Source: Candidatus Acetothermia bacterium (GTDB lineage: Bacteria; Bipolaricaulota; Bipolaricaulia; RBG-16-55-9; JANLFV01). Taken from it: a DNA stretch of 64,000 nucleotides. Every line of letters starts with the position of its first letter. Position 1 is the first letter of the stretch. This document shows positions 17,595 to 25,987 of this stretch, piece by piece. The stretch is taken from NCBI GenBank assembly GCA_024653345.1, contig JANLFV010000001.1, forward strand, positions 148,387 to 212,386, read 5' to 3'. The position numbers were made by a program, and so were the translations under genes. The notes beneath the pieces were generated by a model. The model did not search any database and was not told the origin of the DNA. It saw only the letters and a list, made by a program, of their open reading frames with translations.

Positions 17595-17982
17595 AGCTCG
17601 ACCCGTCGAAGGCGGCGGGGAGCAGCTCCGCCAGGCTCTTCACCTCGAATTCGCCCCGGGTATTGCCCATCACCACCTGGATCTGGGGCGCGAACTCGAA
17701 GAGGACCTGCCGGCAGGCCCCGCAGGGCCGGCAGAAGCCGGTGTCGCCGCAGACGACCGCGAGCTTCACGAACTCCCTCTCCCCCTCGGAGACTGCCTTG
17801 GCGACAGCCACCCGCTCCGCGCAGATCGAGAGGCCGTTCACGGAGTTCTCCACATTCGCCCCACGATAGATCTTCCCCGAGCGGCCGAGCAACGCCGCGC
17901 CGACAAGATGGTGCGAGTAGGGAGCGTAAGCGTGGATCCGGGCGGCGCAGGCCTCACGGAGGAGCTCGCGATCCCCGATCAT
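17575..17982 (-). CDS. cdd: Cytidine deaminase
   Basis: This 135-aa enzyme hydrolyses cytidine/deoxycytidine to uridine/deoxyuridine. The zinc site is CAERVAV plus PCGACRQ, the three-cysteine arrangement of tetrameric bacterial CDAs. VENSVNGLSICAE is the substrate region. It lies downstream of, and overlaps by ATGA with, the subtilase gene, an unexpected operon partner. It is convergent with deoA. Confidence 0.95.
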   Translation of the reverse strand: MIGDRELLREACAARIHAYAPYSHHLVGAALLGRSGKIYRGANVENSVNGLSICAERVAVAKAVSEGEREFVKLAVVCGDTGFCRPCGACRQVLFEFAPQIQVVMGNTRGEFEVKSLAELLPAAFDGSSFKRSAS

Positions 17983-20747
17983 CTCAGGAGCACCGCCTTG
18001 CCCAACCTCTGCGACTCCCTTCCCCCAGGGCCGCGAACGGTAAGCGCATAGAGATAGACTCCATTCGCCAAGGGGGCTTCACCCCGGCCGATGAGCAAGA
18101 GCCCGTTCTCCACCCAGCCGCTATCATAGAGCCGCCGGCCAGCTAGGTTGAAGAGCCGGAGGCGGATGGCCGCGATCCCCTGGCCTTCGAGATGGAACTC
18201 GACGGCCCCGCCCCTTCGGACGAACCTCAGGCCCTGGATCTGCGGCGGGGGGAGAGTCGAATCGGCTTGTGCCTCGCCCCCGACCAGATAGCTGAATCGC
18301 GGGAGGGCACTGCTGATCAGGCCTTGCACCTCGGCCTCCCGCTCCCCACGGAGCAGCGGCCGGGCACGATAGCGGACGATCAGCACTTCGCCCGGCTCGA
18401 TCAGCCGAGGCCAGAGCCACTCGCTGCCCTTTCGGACTGCCCCGCCATCGTCACGGGGCTCGATCCGCCAGCTCGCCGGCCAGGCCTCGTCCAGCCTCAG
18501 CCCATAGGCCCTGGCATGGGCTTGGATCGCCACAGTCACCGCAACGCTCCCGTCCGCTTCAATGGCGAGATTCCGCTCGGCCGTCGCCACCTCCCATGTT
18601 TCAAGCGAGGGCAGCGGCTGGCTCACCGGGCTTCCAGTAAGCTGATAGGCGACCAATCGCTCGAGCTCGTCGGCCCCGACGATCCTTCCCGCGCTGCCTG
18701 GGACCTCGGCCTCGGTGAGCCACCAGGCGATGGCCTGCTCGAGTTGGGCCGAGCTGATCTGCTCGCCCAGCTCGAGATCGATGAGCCCGCGCTCCACATC
18801 CCAATGGGCCACCACCGCGGGGACGGTCAAGGGCGCGAGGACCCGGATCTCCGCCTCGCCCTCGACTGGCCCGCCGTTGATCCGGCCATCAAGACGGTAG
18901 CTTCCCGGGGCCTGACCTGGCGGGATGATGAGCCTATACCTGATGGTTCGACCTGAGCCGGGATCGACGATCGGCCAAGCCCAGGTGAGCAGCCGGGGAT
19001 CGAACTCCGCGCCGCCGTTATCCAACGCCTCGAGGCGGAAGCCAGGGGGGATTTGCTCCTCGAAGATCAAGCTCCCGAAGCGCGACGGCGGCATCACCAG
19101 CCTCACAGTCACGAGCAGCGAATCGCCTTGAACCGCCTGGTCCCCCGGCTGGATCAGGCTCGTGATCTCGCGGCTCGCCCGAGGCTGGCCGAGGCTCAAG
19201 TTCAGCCGCCCGGCGCCGTAGATGTTGTCCTTCCCCGGCAAGCCGATGTCGATGCTGCTCTCTTCCAGGGCCTCCCAGACTTGGCCCGCGGCCCACTCTG
19301 GATGCTGAGAGAGGAGGAGCGCAGCTGCGCCCGCGACCTGCGGCGCGGCCGCGGATGTCCCGGAGAAGCGGTGGAGAAAGCCCACCTCCGTGGCTGTCCA
19401 GACATTGTCGGGGGCCACGAGGTCGGGCTTGACGCGGCCGTCGCTAGTCGGCCCCTGGGAGCTGTAGGCCGCGGCCGGGCCGGTCTCCCATAGGCCTATG
19501 GGAATAGCTCCCACAGCCAGGACGCCCCGGGCATCGGCCGGCGCGGGGAGGCTCCCCCGCGGGACCGCCGGCTCAAGCCGCGCGTTCGCGCTGAAGACCT
19601 TCAAGGGCGCGGGCTTCAGCTTGTTCCGTGCCAGGACGCGGACATAGTAAGCACCCGGCTGGAGGACCAGGTAGTCCAGTTCCTCCGTCGGGGGCTCGCT
19701 GCAGGTTTGGTAGTTCTGGGATGAAGCCAACAGCTCGCCCGAGCCGCTGTAGACGAACAAGTCGTAGTCCTGGCAGGTGCGGGGCCAGTCGTCCCATGTC
19801 AGGAAGAGCTGGAGCTGGCCGAAGCTCGGCTCGACTCTCAGTTCCTCCTGGGGGCCTTGAAACTCGACCCAGCCGTCGCCATCGAGATCACGGAACGGGC
19901 CGGTCCAGTGCTGCTGCGCATGGTTCCCCGCGGCATTGACCCACAAGATCCCCAGGCGACTTGCTCGCTCGGCAATCTCGGCCACAATCCCCTTCCCGTC
20001 AGTGAAGTTCGTGTTGAACCATCCGACGGAGTGGACGATGATCTTCACCCCTTGGCGGAGGCAGTCGTCCACGGCATCTGCAAGATCGACCTCATCGCCG
20101 ATCTTCTTGAGATAGAGCGTGGCTTGAGGCGCGACCTCGTGCGCCAGCTCGGCGACGGCCGTCCCGTGGTTGGTCCCCTCCTCGAGCCCCTCCCCAGTGT
20201 AGTCCGTGGCGTCGCCGATGATCCCCCTGGGGAGGACCCCTTGGCTGATGGCCCAGGAGAGGCCGGCAAAGCCCACATCGATCACCGCGATCTTCACCCC
20301 CTGGCCCTTGAAATTGTGGGCCTGGAAGAGGATGGCCCCGATCGGGCCGAGGGACTCCAGCAGCGGGATCGGGCGGTAGGGCCGCCGGATGAAGGCCACC
20401 TCCGGAAGCTCGGCTAGGGCTTCGAGCTCATCCGGTGAGAGGAGAGCACGAATGACGTTCGCGGAATGGGCCTCGACGACTACGCCCAGGCCCGAGAGCT
20501 CAGCTAGAAGGCCAGGGCTCACCGGGCCAGCCAGCTCGATGCTCACCCTCGCTCGATCGCTCCCGCCCGGCCCCTGGGCCTCAGCTTGGCCGAGGGCGAG
20601 GGCCGTCTCGATCTTGGGATGATGGGCAACGGCGGGCTTCGGCGGGGGCTCGGGCTCAGGGGCCGAATGCCCGCCGGACGGGGAGAGGGCCAAGGCCAGG
20701 CTGAGAAAGGTGAGCGCGATCTTCAGGGCCAGGCGTCGCCAGTCCAT
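17979..20747 (-). CDS. Secreted subtilisin-like serine protease (S8) with FlgD-like C-terminal domain
   Basis: This 922-aa exported protease has an N-terminal hydrophobic signal (ALTFLSLALALSPSGG). The catalytic triad is D157 (KIAVIDVGF), H194 (GTNHGTAV) and S465 (FSGTSAAAPQ), with oxyanion N275 (NAAGN). A pre-peptidase-like beta insert with DLDGDGWVEF, likely calcium-binding, sits before the serine. After residue about 540 come DUF11-like repeats. The last 90 or so residues form a FlgD-type Ig fold (LRLFNLAGRRLYD ... ANGVYLYAL), as in surface or sorting domains. The gene shares ATGA with cdd. Confidence 0.9.
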   Translation of the reverse strand: MDWRRLALKIALTFLSLALALSPSGGHSAPEPEPPPKPAVAHHPKIETALALGQAEAQGPGGSDRARVSIELAGPVSPGLLAELSGLGVVVEAHSANVIRALLSPDELEALAELPEVAFIRRPYRPIPLLESLGPIGAILFQAHNFKGQGVKIAVIDVGFAGLSWAISQGVLPRGIIGDATDYTGEGLEEGTNHGTAVAELAHEVAPQATLYLKKIGDEVDLADAVDDCLRQGVKIIVHSVGWFNTNFTDGKGIVAEIAERASRLGILWVNAAGNHAQQHWTGPFRDLDGDGWVEFQGPQEELRVEPSFGQLQLFLTWDDWPRTCQDYDLFVYSGSGELLASSQNYQTCSEPPTEELDYLVLQPGAYYVRVLARNKLKPAPLKVFSANARLEPAVPRGSLPAPADARGVLAVGAIPIGLWETGPAAAYSSQGPTSDGRVKPDLVAPDNVWTATEVGFLHRFSGTSAAAPQVAGAAALLLSQHPEWAAGQVWEALEESSIDIGLPGKDNIYGAGRLNLSLGQPRASREITSLIQPGDQAVQGDSLLVTVRLVMPPSRFGSLIFEEQIPPGFRLEALDNGGAEFDPRLLTWAWPIVDPGSGRTIRYRLIIPPGQAPGSYRLDGRINGGPVEGEAEIRVLAPLTVPAVVAHWDVERGLIDLELGEQISSAQLEQAIAWWLTEAEVPGSAGRIVGADELERLVAYQLTGSPVSQPLPSLETWEVATAERNLAIEADGSVAVTVAIQAHARAYGLRLDEAWPASWRIEPRDDGGAVRKGSEWLWPRLIEPGEVLIVRYRARPLLRGEREAEVQGLISSALPRFSYLVGGEAQADSTLPPPQIQGLRFVRRGGAVEFHLEGQGIAAIRLRLFNLAGRRLYDSGWVENGLLLIGRGEAPLANGVYLYALTVRGPGGRESQRLGKAVLLR

Positions 20748-20753
20748 CGCTCC

Positions 20754-20782
20754 AGAATAGCAGCCGCTCGAGCGATCGGCAA
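20754..20782 (-). promoter_or_regulatory. Promoter of subtilase-cdd operon (predicted leaderless)
   Basis: On the minus strand TTGCCG (20777-20782) and TATTCT (20754-20759) are 17 bp apart. The -10 box ends 6 nt before the ATG at 20747. It sits back to back with the lipoprotein promoter. Confidence 0.6.
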
Positions 20783-20797
20783 GCGGTCACCCGCTCT

Positions 20798-20825
20798 TTG
20801 ACCGGCACGCCGGAATCGGTATGAT
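20798..20825 (+). promoter_or_regulatory. Promoter of lipoprotein gene (predicted leaderless)
   Basis: TTGACC (20798-20803) and TATGAT (20820-20825) are 16 bp apart. The -10 box ends 9 nt before the ATG at 20835 and no ribosome-binding site is seen. Confidence 0.6.
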
Positions 20826-20834
20826 TGAGCTGCG

Positions 20835-21257
20835 ATGAGAGAGCATCTCCCAAGCTGCGGGCTGCTCGCGGCAGTGCTGGCCCTATCTTTAGCAGGATGC
20901 GACGGCCTTCTCGGCGGCTGGCCGGTCCGGGCCGAGCTCGGCGAGCCCTTCACCCTCAGAGTAGGCCAGACTGCGGCCGTCGAGGGCCTGCGCGTGACCT
21001 TCCTCAGGGTCCTACAGGACTCCCGCTGCCCCGTCGATGTCGTCTGCATCTGGGCGGGGAACGCCAGGGTCGAGCTCGAGCTGGCTGCCTCAAGCCACGG
21101 CCGGACCACCGTGGAGCTCAACTCGAGCCTCGCACCGCGCGAGGCCACCTTTGGCAGCTATCTCGTGCGCTATGTTGACCTTAGGCCCTATCCCAGAAGC
21201 ACGGAGCGGCCCGACCCGCCGGCGTATCGCCTAACCTTGGTGGTCTCCAGCCCCTAA
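20835..21257 (+). CDS. Small putative lipoprotein
   Basis: This 140-aa protein has a lipoprotein signal peptide ending in the lipobox LSLAGC (C22), so it should be lipid-anchored. The mature part is one beta-rich domain containing a motif, DSRCPVDVVCIWAGNARV, that recurs in small bacterial lipoproteins of unknown function. The two cysteines in it may bond. It has its own promoter, divergent from the subtilase. I know no function for it. Confidence 0.75.
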   Translation: MREHLPSCGLLAAVLALSLAGCDGLLGGWPVRAELGEPFTLRVGQTAAVEGLRVTFLRVLQDSRCPVDVVCIWAGNARVELELAASSHGRTTVELNSSLAPREATFGSYLVRYVDLRPYPRSTERPDPPAYRLTLVVSSP

Positions 21258-21344
21258 TCTCATATCAATAACGCTGCTGCGACGCTTCCGGTCTCCCCAG
21301 CGGCTGAAGTTAGGAGCTGGCTCTTCAACTGGCGGACTACGGAA

Positions 21345-22379
21345 TTACAGGCCGAACCCGGCGACCGCCGCCCCACACTGGGCACAGCGGCCATCTCTCA
21401 CGCCGTATCGAGCGATGCTGAAGCCCCAGCGGGCGATGAGCAGTGCGCCGCAGTTGTGGCAATAGGTGTTCTCCCCTCCCTCGCCGGGGACATTCCCCTC
21501 GTAGACATACTTCAACCCCTCTTCCAGCCCGATCTCCCGCGCCCGGCGGAGCGTCCCCACCGGCGTCGGGGGTAGGTCAAGCAGTTTGTAGCTCGGATAG
21601 AATCGGGTGACATGCCAGGGGATCGCCGGATCGACCCCCTTGAGGAAGCGCGCGATCTCCCTTAGTTCTTCCTCTGAATCGTTGACCGTGGGGATGATGA
21701 GGGTCGTCACTTCGACCCAGATCCCGAGCTGGCGCATCAGCTTGACCGTATCGAGCACGGGCTGGAGCGTCGCGCCGTAGTAGCGCCGGTAGGTGGCATC
21801 CTTGAAGGCTTTGATGTCGATGTTGATCGCATCGAGGTAGGGCGAGATCGCCCTCGTGGCCTCCTCGGTGAGATAGCCGTTGCTGACGAAGACATTCGCA
21901 AGCCCCCGCTCGTGGGCCAGCCTGCTGGTATCGTAGGCGAACTCGAAGAAGACCGTCGGCTCGACATAGGTGTAGGAGATCGATTGGCAGCGGTAGCGCT
22001 CGGCGTCGGCCACGATCTCCTCGGGGGTGAAGCTCCCGCCCACGATCTCGTCCCCATGTTCCCTCGGGTATTGGGAGATCTCCCAGTTCTGGCACTGCCG
22101 GCAGTGGAAGTTGCACCCGACCGTGGCGATGGAATAGGACGCGCTCCCGGGGTGGAAGTGGAAGAGCGGCTTCTTCTCGATCGGGTCGACGGCCCTCGAG
22201 ACGAGCCGCCCGTAGACCAGGCTGTATAGAGTCCCATCACGATTCTCCCGGACCCGGCAGATCCCCCGCTTCCCGGGGAAGATCAAGCAGCGGTGGGCGC
22301 AGAGGTGGCAGCGGACCTTCCCCTCGGGGAGCCGCTCCCAGAGCATCGCCTCCTTGGCTGCCTCGACTTTGATCGGCAT
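21345..22379 (-). CDS. amrS: AmmeMemoRadiSam system radical SAM enzyme
   Basis: This 344-aa radical SAM protein has the cluster motif CNFHCRQCQNWEIS. It also has an N-terminal CHLCAHRC...GICRVREN zinc-like segment and a C-terminal pair of CxxC ribbons (YCHNCGALL, GRCAQCGAAV). This set is characteristic of AmrS, which clusters in many genomes with MEMO1 and AMMECR1. Those partners are not in this window. It lies 4 nt after a small coiled-coil gene and forms one operon with it and a DUF763 gene. Confidence 0.9.
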   Translation of the reverse strand: MPIKVEAAKEAMLWERLPEGKVRCHLCAHRCLIFPGKRGICRVRENRDGTLYSLVYGRLVSRAVDPIEKKPLFHFHPGSASYSIATVGCNFHCRQCQNWEISQYPREHGDEIVGGSFTPEEIVADAERYRCQSISYTYVEPTVFFEFAYDTSRLAHERGLANVFVSNGYLTEEATRAISPYLDAINIDIKAFKDATYRRYYGATLQPVLDTVKLMRQLGIWVEVTTLIIPTVNDSEEELREIARFLKGVDPAIPWHVTRFYPSYKLLDLPPTPVGTLRRAREIGLEEGLKYVYEGNVPGEGGENTYCHNCGALLIARWGFSIARYGVRDGRCAQCGAAVAGFGL

Positions 22380-22383
22380 GGGC

Positions 22384-22632
22384 TCATTCCTTCCCGAGGC
22401 GCGCGAGCTCCTCCTCGACCCGCTTCAGCTCCTCGTCCAGCTCGCGGCGATAGCCCTCGAGCTCCCGCTTGTAGTCCTCGAGCATCGCCCTATACTCCTC
22501 CCGGCTGGGGAAGCCCCAGCCGAACTTCCAAGGCTTCCCGAACCAGACGCCAAACCCCGGCGGGAAGAGGCCGAAGGCGAACCGGCCGGGGAAGCCGAAG
22601 CTGCAGAAGAAGCACCGCCGATGGCCTCCCAT
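22384..22632 (-). CDS. Small aromatic/glycine-rich coiled-coil protein
   Basis: This 82-aa protein has two halves. Residues 1-42 are rich in Phe, Gly, Trp and Pro with a CFFC pair (MGGHRRCFFCSFGFP). Residues 43-82 are a charged heptad coiled coil (EEYRAMLEDYKRELEGY, then ELKRVEEELARL). It somewhat resembles DUF5320-type small proteins. GAGGAGGTG lies upstream, 12 nt from the ATG. Tight spacing to amrS (4 nt) suggests it works with that enzyme, for example as a scaffold. Function unknown. Confidence 0.65.
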   Translation of the reverse strand: MGGHRRCFFCSFGFPGRFAFGLFPPGFGVWFGKPWKFGWGFPSREEYRAMLEDYKRELEGYRRELDEELKRVEEELARLGKE

Positions 22633-22660
22633 CTGGAAGTTTCACCTCCTCGTCTCGCAG

Positions 22661-23743
22661 TTAAGCCTCCCAAGTTGCCAGGCGCTTGAGCGCCTCCAGT
22701 TTCTCCCGCCGGCCGAGCTTGGCTTGCTCGACCGCCTTCCTCAGGACCGCGATCGTCCGGTCGTAGCCCCGCCGGTCGACGGGGTAGGGGTGGCCGTCCT
22801 TCCCGCCGTGGGCGAAGCTATAGCGGGCCGGATCGCGCCAGTCCAGCTCGGCCCCGTAGACCAGCTCGCTCAGCAGGGCCAGGGCCCGGACGGTCTTCGG
22901 CCCGACCCCTTCCAGGCTCAGCAGCTCCTCGAAGCCCGCGGGCTGGCGCTCATAGGTCCTAAGGAAGATCTTCTCCAGCCGCTCAGGGTGGATATCCTCG
23001 AGGAGGAGCCGATGGCGCGGTGGGAGCGAGAGCACCTTCTCCCGGAGCTGCTGCAATTCCCTGGCCAGGCGCTCGGGCCGCTCGCAGGCCAGCGCGGCGC
23101 TGACCTGCCTCGCCTCGCCGCTCACCCTTGAGACCAGATTGAGCGCCTCGCCGCGGCGGTCGCAGCAGATCGCGGTATGGGGCTCCTCCACGAAGCTGAA
23201 TTCAGGCCGATGGCCCCCGAGCCAGTGGTAGCGCCGGGCATAGCCCGTCTGCTCGTTCATCCCCTGCTGGACCACGGCCCAGCGGCCCTCCCGGTCGAAG
23301 ATAAATAAATGATGGTAGATCTGATACCCGTCCTGGAGGGCGGAGTTATCGACCTTCGCGCTCATCCGGCTGGCGTAGACCAGCTCCGCCGGATCGACCT
23401 TCAGCTCCGGCCCCCAGCCCTCGATCTCCTCGGGCGCCTTCCGGGAGGTCGCCCCCTTCCCCCTGGCGATGAAGAGCCCCAGCTCCTTCTCTAGGCCGCG
23501 GATCCCCTCCTTCAGCGCCGCCCCGGTCGTGGTCGTCAGGCCGGAGGAGTGCCAGTCGAATCCGAGCAACGACCCCAGGGCCTGGAACCAGAAGGGGTCG
23601 GCGAGCCGCCTCATCAGCTCGAACGGCCCGAATTCGTCGACCAGGAGGATCGCGATCTGGCGGGCCAGCTCCCTCATCCTTTCAAAGAGCCAGTGCGGCG
23701 TCTCGCCATAGTGGAGCGGCAGCTCCGCGGTCCCCGTGCGCAT
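22661..23743 (-). CDS. DUF763 domain protein
   Basis: This 360-aa protein matches DUF763, a family frequent in archaea and thermophilic bacteria. It begins MRTGTAELPLHYGE, contains YASRMSAKVDNSALQDGYQ and WAVVQQGMNEQTGYARRYHW, and has a helix-hairpin-helix-like LLSLEGVGPKTVRALALL near residue 300, hinting at nucleic-acid binding. ATG 23743 fits the family N-terminus and has GGGGTGAG upstream. It is the first gene of the DUF763, coiled-coil, amrS operon and is divergent from ssb. Confidence 0.88.
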   Translation of the reverse strand: MRTGTAELPLHYGETPHWLFERMRELARQIAILLVDEFGPFELMRRLADPFWFQALGSLLGFDWHSSGLTTTTGAALKEGIRGLEKELGLFIARGKGATSRKAPEEIEGWGPELKVDPAELVYASRMSAKVDNSALQDGYQIYHHLFIFDREGRWAVVQQGMNEQTGYARRYHWLGGHRPEFSFVEEPHTAICCDRRGEALNLVSRVSGEARQVSAALACERPERLARELQQLREKVLSLPPRHRLLLEDIHPERLEKIFLRTYERQPAGFEELLSLEGVGPKTVRALALLSELVYGAELDWRDPARYSFAHGGKDGHPYPVDRRGYDRTIAVLRKAVEQAKLGRREKLEALKRLATWEA

Positions 23744-23790
23744 CTCACCCCAGTTTAACGAACTTCCGGAGTAGAGCAAAGCCGCGGAAC

Positions 23791-23818
23791 TTGACTGTCA
23801 GGCCTTGCGGGGTAAGCT
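23791..23818 (+). promoter_or_regulatory. Probable promoter of ssb
   Basis: TTGACT (23791-23796) and TAAGCT (23813-23818) are 16 bp apart. A leader of about 28 nt with GAGGTG precedes the ATG at 23853. The -10 match is modest. Confidence 0.4.
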
Positions 23819-23852
23819 AATCTTCACCAAAGTGTAACGAGGTGCGACATAG

Positions 23853-24407
23853 ATGGGGTTGAACCGAGTGATCCTGACGGTGAACCTCACCGCCGATCCT
23901 GAGCTCCGCTATACTCAGTCGGGCCGGGCGCGGACGCGGTTCACCATCGCGGTGAACCAGCAATATCGCGATCAAGAGGGCCATCTTCAGGAGACGACTA
24001 TCTTCGTTCCAATCGTGGTCTGGGGCCCGCAGGCCGAATTCTGTGCCAACTTCTTGAAGAAGGGGCAAGAGGTGGCGGTCGACGGGAGGCTGAGGATTGA
24101 CACCTTCGAGACCCGGGAGGGGAAGCCCTGGAAGATCGTGGAGGTCATCGCACAGCACGTAGAGCTTCCCGGAGGGCGGCCCGCGGAGGCGAAGGAGGAG
24201 CTGCCGGAAGAGCCGGAGCCTGGAGATGAGGAAGCTCTTTCGGAAGTGGCGAGAGACCAAGCACCGCCCAAATATCACCCTACCAAACCCATGTATTGTT
24301 GGAACTGTAAAACTACTGTCCAAGCCGAGGGAATTTGGGACGATTTTGATGAAAGGTGGAACTATAGATGCACTAGATGCGGATATCTAATCGGTTCGCA
24401 TCGTTAA
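23853..24407 (+). CDS. ssb: Single-stranded DNA-binding protein with C-terminal zinc ribbon
   Basis: This is a 184-aa protein. Residues 1-108 are a standard bacterial SSB OB-fold (LNRVILTVNLTADPELRYT; VVWGPQAEFCANFLKKGQEV; VDGRLRI). An acidic linker follows (about 110-140). Instead of the acidic DDDIPF-like tip that recruits partners, the protein ends in a zinc ribbon: C149-x2-C152 and C173-x2-C176 (YCWNC ... YRCTRCGY). The DNA coding residues 140-184 is markedly AT-rich (TGT, AAA, ACT, TTT codons) against the GC-rich OB-fold, as if the tail came from another source. Confidence 0.88.
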   Translation: MGLNRVILTVNLTADPELRYTQSGRARTRFTIAVNQQYRDQEGHLQETTIFVPIVVWGPQAEFCANFLKKGQEVAVDGRLRIDTFETREGKPWKIVEVIAQHVELPGGRPAEAKEELPEEPEPGDEEALSEVARDQAPPKYHPTKPMYCWNCKTTVQAEGIWDDFDERWNYRCTRCGYLIGSHR

Positions 24408-24455
24408 TAAAGAGTCCTACGGCAACTACCCAGCCGATGTTCGTAACCCTCCCTC

Positions 24456-24590
24456 GTGGACATTACTGCGCTCGATCGGGAGGAGGTCCACCGCCTCCTT
24501 CCGGAACTCGAGCTCCCTCCAAAGATCCGGAGGCTGTGGGAGGGATACTTTGAGCATCAAGAGGCGGAAGCTGGGGGTCAGCGCATGTAG
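24456..24590 (+). CDS. Possible small ORF downstream of ssb
   Basis: A GTG-started 44-codon frame reads with plausible helical character (DREEVHRLLPELELPPKIRRL) and GC-rich codon use like the neighbours. It has no clear ribosome-binding site and its end overlaps the 3' end of fabG by 13 bp. It may be a remnant. I see nothing else in 24408-24577. Confidence 0.2.
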   Translation: MDITALDREEVHRLLPELELPPKIRRLWEGYFEHQEAEAGGQRM

Positions 24591-25318
24591 ATCCCACCGT
24601 TGGCATTGATCGTCTCGCCGGTGATGTAGCTGGCCTCATCCGAGGCGAGGAAGGCTATGACCGCGGCGATCTCCTCCGGCTCGGCCGGCCTCCCCAAGGG
24701 GATCTTGGCCGCGATCTCCGCGCTATGCTTCTCGAGAGCCTCGCGGGTCATCTCCGTCCTGGTATAGCCCGGCGCGACGGCGTTGACGGTGATCTTGTAT
24801 TTTGCCAGCTCGAGGGCCAGCGACTTGGTGAGCCCGATGATCCCGGCCTTGGCCGAGGCGTAGTGGGCCCCGTGGTCCGAGCCGGTCATGGCCCGGAGTG
24901 AGGCGACATTGACGATCCTCCCCCAGCCGGCCTCCCTCATGTAGGGGATCGCGGCCTGGGCGCAGACGAAGGCCGCAGTCAGCCCGATCCGGAGCATCCT
25001 CTCCCAGTCCTCGAGCTTCAGCCCCTCGATAGCGGCATGCTGGGAGTAGCCTGCATTGTTCACTAGGATCTGGAGGCCACCGAGCCCCTCCGCCGCCTGT
25101 TGAATGAGCTTTCGGGCCTGCTCGGGCTCGCCGACATCGGCCTGGAGGGCCACAGCTCTCTGGCCGAGGGCCCTTATCTTCGCCACCACCGCCTCCGCCC
25201 CTTTTAGGTCGTGGAGGTAGTTCACGGCCACGGCGCAGCCATCTCTTGCCAGCCTGATGGCCGTGGCCGCCCCGATCCCCCGCGAGGCGCCGGTCACGAG
25301 CGCGACCTTCTCCTCCAT
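24578..25318 (-). CDS. fabG: SDR-family oxidoreductase, 3-oxoacyl-ACP reductase-like
   Basis: This 246-aa short-chain dehydrogenase has the dinucleotide motif TGASRGIGAATA, the NNAGYS motif, and the catalytic Ser-Tyr-Lys (VASLRAM region, YASAKAG). The C-terminal YITGETINANGGIYM is typical of FabG. It would reduce 3-oxoacyl-ACP with NADPH in fatty-acid synthesis, though stand-alone FabG paralogues often act on other substrates. A TATAAT box and GGGGTGAG lie upstream. It is divergent from the flavin reductase gene. Confidence 0.88.
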   Translation of the reverse strand: MEEKVALVTGASRGIGAATAIRLARDGCAVAVNYLHDLKGAEAVVAKIRALGQRAVALQADVGEPEQARKLIQQAAEGLGGLQILVNNAGYSQHAAIEGLKLEDWERMLRIGLTAAFVCAQAAIPYMREAGWGRIVNVASLRAMTGSDHGAHYASAKAGIIGLTKSLALELAKYKITVNAVAPGYTRTEMTREALEKHSAEIAAKIPLGRPAEPEEIAAVIAFLASDEASYITGETINANGGIYMR

Positions 25319-25399
25319 CGCTCACCCCTTGCCCTTGGCTTGAGGAATCGGGCTATTATATCATCTGGCGAGATCGATCGAGAGGAGGGCCTGATCGCG

Positions 25400-25978
25400 A
25401 TGGCGAAGATCCGAACTACCGATGTCGGAGGGTTCTACCACTTCTATCCGAAGCTGGCGACGGTCGTGACCGTCCGGGCCGGGGGTAAGCGGAACGGGAT
25501 GGCCGTGGCCTGGGGGAGCCCGATCTCCTTCGAGCCCCCGATCTACGGGGTCTCGATCTCCTCCAAGCGCTACACTTACAGGCTGATCCTCGAGGCGAAG
25601 GAGTTTGTGGTCAACTTCCTCCCGATCGGGGCGAGGAGGCTCATCGCGGCCTTCGGGCGGACGAGCGGCCGGGAGTTCGACAAGTTCGAGCGGTTCGGGA
25701 TCGAGACCGAGGAGCCCCTCAAGCTCGGCTCGCCGATCTTGAAGGCAGCCTACGCCGCTTACGAGTGCGAGCTCCTGGATCACCGGACTTACGGGGACCA
25801 CGACTGGTTCGTCGGGGAGGTCGTGGCCGTCCATTACGAGAAGGACCTCTTCTCCCCCGAGGGGGTCCTCGACCTGGAGAGGGTCGCCCCGGCCCTCTAC
25901 CTGGGGAACGACCTTTACCTTGAAATCGCGAAGAAGGCCATCTATCGGATCGGGCGGGAGGAGGTCCTCAAGCCCTGA
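25400..25978 (+). CDS. Flavin reductase-like (FMN-binding split barrel) protein
   Basis: This 192-aa protein begins MAKIRTTDVGGFYHFYP. It has the flavin reductase-like domain pattern: VTVRAGGKRNGMAVAWGSPISFEPPIYGVSIS, strand by strand, then RLILEAKEFVVNFLP. Such proteins bind FMN and transfer electrons to O2, iron or partner oxygenases; in anaerobes they often serve redox stress. ATG 25400 is chosen because GAGGAGG lies upstream and homologues start here; longer frames run through the divergent fabG promoter. Confidence 0.85.
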   Translation: MAKIRTTDVGGFYHFYPKLATVVTVRAGGKRNGMAVAWGSPISFEPPIYGVSISSKRYTYRLILEAKEFVVNFLPIGARRLIAAFGRTSGREFDKFERFGIETEEPLKLGSPILKAAYAAYECELLDHRTYGDHDWFVGEVVAVHYEKDLFSPEGVLDLERVAPALYLGNDLYLEIAKKAIYRIGREEVLKP

Positions 25979-25987
25979 CCGACCCTG

